NCBI GenBank assembly: GCA_001804025.1
Contig: MHFC01000080.1
Coordinates: forward strand, 1 to 9,843
Source: Omnitrophica bacterium GWA2_52_8
GTDB taxonomy: Bacteria > Omnitrophota > Omnitrophia > Omnitrophales > Aquincolibacteriaceae
Reading direction: 5' to 3'
Length of the DNA stretch: 9,843 bases
Of this stretch, positions 7,801-9,843 are shown one piece after another. The number at the start of each line of letters is the position of its first letter. The stretch's first letter is position 1. A program made the position numbers and the translations under genes. The notes under the pieces were generated by a model that did not search any database, was not told the origin of the DNA, and was given only the letters and a program-made list of their open reading frames with translations.

Positions 7801-9843
7801 GTTGGCCGGATCCAATAAATTGCCGATCGCCGTAATGCCGGGCCGGTTTTTATGACTTTCGCGGTAGTCCGCGGTCCGGATTGTTCCGGCCGCATCTTTT
7901 CCGATCACGATATCAAACGTAAATTTGGCTTCCGCATTCCGGTGGCCGTTCGTCATGCCGAGCGTCCGGCCCGTTGCCGGTACAAACGGCGCCGTCAATG
8001 TCCGGGTCGGTTCCTTGGCGGCTTCAACCGCGGGAAGCCCTTCGAGTTCCAGCCCATGGGTTGTGATGTCCTGCAGCATGGCAAACATACGTTGCTGCGC
8101 CAGGGCTTCAAGTCTCTTGATTTCTTCTTGCCCCTTTACAGATTCAGCGGCCGCGCCCCACGGACCCGAGAGCGCGCCTTTGGCAATCATCGCCTGAAAA
8201 TGCTTCATTTGCAGCGACGGGTCGTGTGCGAATTCATGCGCAAGTTTATTCACGGTGTTGCGCAAGGCCTGGGTCCTTACGTCACGCTCCTCGGCATCGG
8301 TTCTTGTGACGGCCGGATCCGGGGTCAAGGCGGTGTATTCGAGCCGGAAAAAATGATAGGCAAAGCGCGCAAACGGCGATGACGGAGAGGTCATCCATTC
8401 CGTCTGCAAAATTTCATCCGGATCGATGCTCAGGGCCAGTGTGGCGCGGTGCTGGGCATACTGCGCGTATTCGCTTAAGATCAGATGCGGCGCGTCATGG
8501 TCGAGAAATTGCTGGATCACAGCGCTAAAACCAACGGCACGAGGCGATTTAACCGGTGCTGTCTTAACGGCCGGCGCTTCAACTCTCGGTGCGGGCGGAA
8601 TTTCTTTTTTGGGTTCTTCTTTCTTCGGAGTTTCGGCTTTAACGGCATCGTCAAGTTTCAGCGTGACTCCGGCCTCCGACAGACGCTTCATCAACATTTC
8701 TCGCGCGATTTGGATCAGCTGCTCGGGTTTGAGCGCCATCAGGTCCCGGATGGCCGGTTCAACAGCCGAAAAAGACTTGTCTTCGATACTTGCGCTGAAA
8801 CGGTCATTAGCGTTGTGGTCCGCCGCAATCCATTTCTTTTCATGGGCGGCCTTCAATAGGTCAGCAATTGCGGCACGCGAACCGTAGTATGTCTTATCAT
8901 AGTTTTCGATGTTGGAAGCATGCCGCAGCGTCCAGTAAAGATCATGATGCGGATGATCGCCGAGCGCAAAAGAGGCAAGATAGGCGAGCTCCTCGTTTCG
9001 CCGGTCCGTTTCCGTGTCCCTTTCCTGAACCGCCCCTTTGATTTCGAGCCAATCATGCATGGCTTCATGGCGGCTGATCGTGTCCATGCCCGCCTGCACG
9101 ACTTTGGCCCGCGCGGCGACAAAATGCGGCAAATGCACCGCCAGCTCCTTTTTGGCCGCATCATCTAGTTTGTCCGCAACATACGTGTTAATCAAAAGAT
9201 CCATCGCATCGGACTTGCGCGCGTCCCAAACCGCGTCCCTGAGGATCTTATCTTTAGCAAAATACTCTACCGCCTGCGCTTCCTCAGCCGTCAAGATACG
9301 GCCCAAACCGTCTTTCATGACCGCCGCGAGAAGTTTGCTAACGTTTTCCTGACGGACGGCCCGGTCGAGACCATCTCGATAGATATCCAGCACGAAACGG
9401 GCGAAATTATCTTCATACCGGTCGCGCATCACGACGGGCGCCTGACCGCCTCTCGGGTTCACCCCGTACATGTGGTTTTCATGCACAAATCCGTCAAGGG
9501 CCTGCCAAAGCTGATGCACGGCAATCCTGTCATTTGCGATATTGATTTCATTTTGCTTTTCAATCCGGTGAAGGTAGGGCGTCGTCGATCCGCCGGGATA
9601 ATTTTCGCTGACAGCGTACTCGCTATGGGCGTAGATGCCGTTCGGAATCAGGACCTCGCGGTTCAAATCACCGAGGAGCCGGGACATGTCGACATGCTTC
9701 GCGCCCGGAGTTTTCATCCCCTCAAGAACCGCACGGAATTTCTCACTCCATTCCTTGCGTTTGTTGTCATCGCCGAATTTGGTCTCGATCAGCGTCTTGG
9801 TGAATTGTTCCTGCAGCGCACCGGCGAGCCGGTCAACCTGGGC
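1..9843 (-). CDS. Internal segment of a giant multidomain envelope protein (both ends outside the window)
   Basis: A minus-strand frame whose codons are the complements of the plus-strand triplets starting at base 1 is open across all 3,281 codons. I read every triplet: none of the in-frame stop complements (tta, cta, tca) occurs. Chance would give well over a hundred stops. The translation is protein-like: rich in Ala, Glu, Leu, Arg and Lys, with heptad-like helices, beta-strand pairs and linkers. It contains three modules resembling the TolC/outer membrane efflux protein (OEP) family, a redoxin-like stretch and a possible zincin motif. There is no cysteine and no clear transmembrane helix. 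No start codon or ribosome binding site can be chosen because the frame is already open at the edge. I infer an exported, envelope-anchored giant protein; its physiological role is unknown. The reading frame is near certain. The domain calls rest on motif recognition only. Confidence 0.97.
1825..3399 (-). other. TolC/outer membrane efflux protein-like module 3 (clearest copy)
   Basis: Residues 2149-2673. First half: an NPEL-like start (IPDPQYLRNIQEAKIRG), a helix, then strands around WSVYVTPPIPVG, a Gly-rich insert, and the strand GIGFRIGYTVPFALFRGG (ends near base 2809), a match to the OEP consensus that ends in LFxGG. A long helix follows with RIAEAEGRIAILK and LEQLGTATAESILNSYEEAQ. Here the G (residue 2417) and following residues fit the OEP turn. 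Second half: ARKQANMVLQHSIERRLPRL, then strands MFQLVVNI and FIGLEYTIRLRDAGKADAE (bases 2161-2256). This is again the typical lP.l...y.....iGL.ysipL.dgGk pattern. It closes with about 110 residues of helix ending EHYGL, like TRYGL at the end of module 1. Both structural repeats of a TolC protomer are visible. Confidence 0.7.
2866..3060 (-). other. Gly/Ala/Pro/Val-rich insert inside TolC-like module 3
   Basis: Residues 2262-2326. Two Gly clusters (VGGGGADGASGAGGAG and SNSGGGGSG) flank a Gly/Pro/Val stretch (FAPVGPVAPVSAGVGVVPIQP). It sits between the two beta strands of the first half, the position of the hairpin that in TolC emerges at the cell surface. The composition suggests a flexible, possibly surface-exposed loop. 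The local GC-rich plus-strand pattern (repeated gcc/acc triplets) is explained by Gly codons and is not an independent DNA repeat. Confidence 0.7.
3400..3786 (-). other. Helical spacer between TolC-like modules 2 and 3
   Basis: Residues 2020-2148. Charged helices (ELTPEERTRKAVRLYKEI and RQEQQVMLQPTIEQIG) and a short Asp/Lys/Ile segment (EEEAKKDIKIKIGADG) just before module 3. No family recognised. In a normal OEP the region ahead of the NPELR-like motif is similar, so part of it may belong to module 3. Confidence 0.45.
3787..4911 (-). other. TolC/outer membrane efflux protein-like module 2 (most divergent)
   Basis: Residues 1645-2019. The start (NLKTFLRTQLERN) is OEP-like. A putative strand pair around FRTISARFAAG leads into long helices. 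The best landmark is ALRDLLGLDPKADL (bases 4312-4353). Together with the preceding GRADLKSTLLNIQTDRMDVEQKIA pattern it matches the end of an OEP helical hairpin (G-x-x-D...L..A...L..LLGL-P-x-x-x-L). A second half follows: DPKTAILEAEVQERQAANVYQAALNP, a strand (WLGIRYERS), then helices to about residue 2019. The strands are weaker and no LFxGG-like strand end is seen. It could be a tunnel-only remnant rather than a full barrel-forming unit. Spacing between modules 1 and 3 supports it as one of a series. Confidence 0.5.
4912..5751 (-). other. Helical spacer between TolC-like modules 1 and 2
   Basis: Residues 1365-1644. Helical and charged, with no family recognised. It includes a short hydrophobic/aromatic stretch (SIYMIFYELSMI) too short and too polar around it for a membrane helix. 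Asn/Gly/Pro-containing turns follow (INFNGPGADR; later EKPLPNGDLAAWGLDAG). The part from about residue 1600 on may already be the N-terminal lead-in of module 2. Confidence 0.45.
5752..7023 (-). other. TolC/outer membrane efflux protein-like module 1
   Basis: Residues 941-1364 (424 residues, close to a normal OEP protomer). It opens with L-T-V-D-Q-M-M-R-L-S and, 15 residues on, P-E-F-R. This copies the LTLxEAxxLAL...NPELR start of OEP proteins. A beta strand (LFFRLGVGFSLLSF) and a second (VAQIGLRF) are followed by a long helix and by GERDDTVTRAVHAFTELNRR, the turn where OEPs have G-x-x-S-x-x-D. The second half repeats the plan: helix, REPHIRRQFEI, strand PFVSIGFGRTVF (around bases 6130-6162), then about 110 residues of helix ending in TRYGL. 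TolC-type proteins have two such structural repeats per chain, each giving beta strands for the outer-membrane barrel and long helices for the periplasmic tunnel. Divergent but coherent. Confidence 0.6.
7024..7566 (-). other. Interdomain spacer before TolC-like module 1
   Basis: Residues 760-940. It starts with a low-complexity Ala/Gly/Pro piece (GKTEAAPADGRAGVKP). A mixed section follows (FVVIDVEKLGFGGLSEWD), then helices with DEQMEKMGELATEAGRIIE. It ends immediately before the L-T-x-x-Q start of module 1. No family recognised. In OEP proteins an N-terminal helical segment commonly precedes the LTL-type motif, so the last 40 or so residues may belong to module 1. Confidence 0.45.
7567..7935 (-). 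other. Thioredoxin/peroxiredoxin-like domain lacking catalytic cysteines
   Basis: Residues about 637-759. The order of elements resembles a redoxin fold. A strand (RPGITAIGN) is followed by a loop (LLDPANSA, near bases 7795-7818) where redoxins carry the catalytic Cys or CxxC. Next come a helix (VAALNARQNEFAAKG), a strand (LQVMFIHQ), an insert with DPASRDFRKVDAFIAQKG as helix, and a strand with the family-like V-N-F-P-V-I-F-D, then RNEMADFSGHVWAGASHTV. In TlpA/AhpC-type proteins this is the core alpha/beta unit. No cysteine is present here or anywhere in the segment, so no thiol redox activity is possible. I infer a structural or binding remnant. A deiodinase-like or other thioredoxin-fold relative is equally possible. 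Confidence 0.5.
7936..8541 (-). other. Helical spacer with a second HExxH string
   Basis: Residues 435-636. Mostly amphipathic helices, with an aromatic patch (FARFAYHFFRLEY) near residues 497-509. The string H-E-F-A-H (residues 536-540, bases 8224-8238) also fits HExxH, in the context NKLAHEFAHDPSLQMKHF. I see no obvious third zinc ligand in a family-like context, so I do not call it a peptidase. The end of the region turns Thr/Pro-rich (TRTLTAPFVPATGRTLG) and leads into the redoxin-like stretch. Confidence 0.45.
8542..8640 (-). other. Pro/Lys/Glu/Ala-rich flexible linker within the giant protein
   Basis: Residues 402-434 are almost entirely Pro, Lys, Glu, Ala and Val, with repeats of the type PKKEEPKKE followed by PAPRVEAPAVKTAPVK. 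This composition is typical of extended, unstructured interdomain or periplasm-spanning linkers, as in TonB-like proteins. It separates the candidate zincin region from the next helical part and is the clearest domain boundary in the N-terminal third. Confidence 0.75.
8830..9126 (-). other. Candidate zincin (HExxH) metallopeptidase-like region of the giant protein
   Basis: Residues about 240-338 of the segment. The string H-E-A-M-H (residues 259-263, bases 9055-9069) matches the HExxH zinc-binding motif. Two Glu residues (284-285, bases 8989-8994) follow about 25 residues later in the helix-like context EELAYLASFALGD, where gluzincin-type peptidases place their third zinc ligand. A His-rich stretch with D-H-P-H-H and the string TLRHASN comes next. 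In HExxH peptidases the two His and a later Glu bind zinc and the motif Glu activates water. The upstream 239 residues are predominantly helical and I do not recognise them. HExxH can occur by chance in a protein this long, so the peptidase call is tentative. If real, it would place a lytic or processing activity N-terminal to the channel-like modules. Confidence 0.35.
9127..9843 (-). other. N-terminal part of the segment, helical, unrecognised
   Basis: Residues 1-239. This is charged, mainly helical sequence with a short aromatic/Gly/Pro section around residues 70-95 (the string IPNGIYAHSEYAVSENYPGG) and another containing GFVHENHMYGVNPRGG. These Tyr/Asn/Gly/His-rich pieces look like loops of a folded domain rather than pure coiled coil. 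They could belong to the same fold as the HEAMH region that follows. I cannot name the family. The sequence is already in frame at base 9843, so the domain may begin outside the window. Confidence 0.5.

Noticed and set aside
8853..9164. Short minus-strand open frames (for example 8853-9164, 6174-6539, 1488-1781)
   Set aside because: They lie in other frames of the same strand inside the giant gene, with Arg/Ser/Pro-rich translations typical of out-of-frame reading of GC-rich coding sequence.
1..9843. tRNA/rRNA genes, CRISPR arrays, insertion sequences, promoters or terminators
   Set aside because: No repeat-spacer pattern, inverted terminal repeats, transposase motif or hairpin-plus-T run was seen that is not already accounted for by the continuous coding frame.

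Overview
The whole window is the interior of one very large protein-coding gene on the minus strand. Read from base 9843 down to base 1, one frame stays open for all 3,281 codons. It enters and leaves the window without a stop, so neither the start nor the end of the gene is here, and 3,281 residues is only a minimum. No second gene, intergenic gap, RNA gene, mobile element, CRISPR array, promoter or terminator can be supported. The many shorter open frames on both strands are shadows of this one frame.

Reading N- to C-terminus (right to left), the layout is: (1) residues 1-401, mostly helical, with an HEAMH motif and a downstream Glu pair that together look like a zinc-peptidase active site; (2) residues 402-434, a Pro/Lys/Glu/Ala linker; (3) residues 435-636, helical, with a second HExxH string; (4) residues 637-759, a thioredoxin/peroxiredoxin-like stretch with no cysteines; (5) residues 760-940, a mixed, mainly helical spacer; (6) residues 941-1364, TolC/outer-membrane-efflux-like module 1; (7) residues 1365-1644, a helical spacer; (8) residues 1645-2019, a more divergent TolC-like module 2; (9) residues 2020-2148, a spacer; (10) residues 2149-2673, TolC-like module 3, the clearest, with a 65-residue Gly-rich insert; (11) residues 2674-3281, charged helical sequence I do not recognise.

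The segment contains no cysteine at all, no convincing membrane-spanning helix and several beta-strand/long-helix modules of outer-membrane type. This fits an exported protein of the envelope of a Gram-negative (diderm) bacterium. TolC normally works as a homotrimer, so three TolC-like modules in one chain could form a covalently linked, single-chain pseudo-trimer. That is an inference.

Genes this long, with charged helical sequence between degenerate domains, are known from uncultivated lineages such as Candidatus Omnitrophota (OP3). The moderate GC content and domain style fit such an organism, but the assignment is a guess from gene architecture. No marker gene is present.
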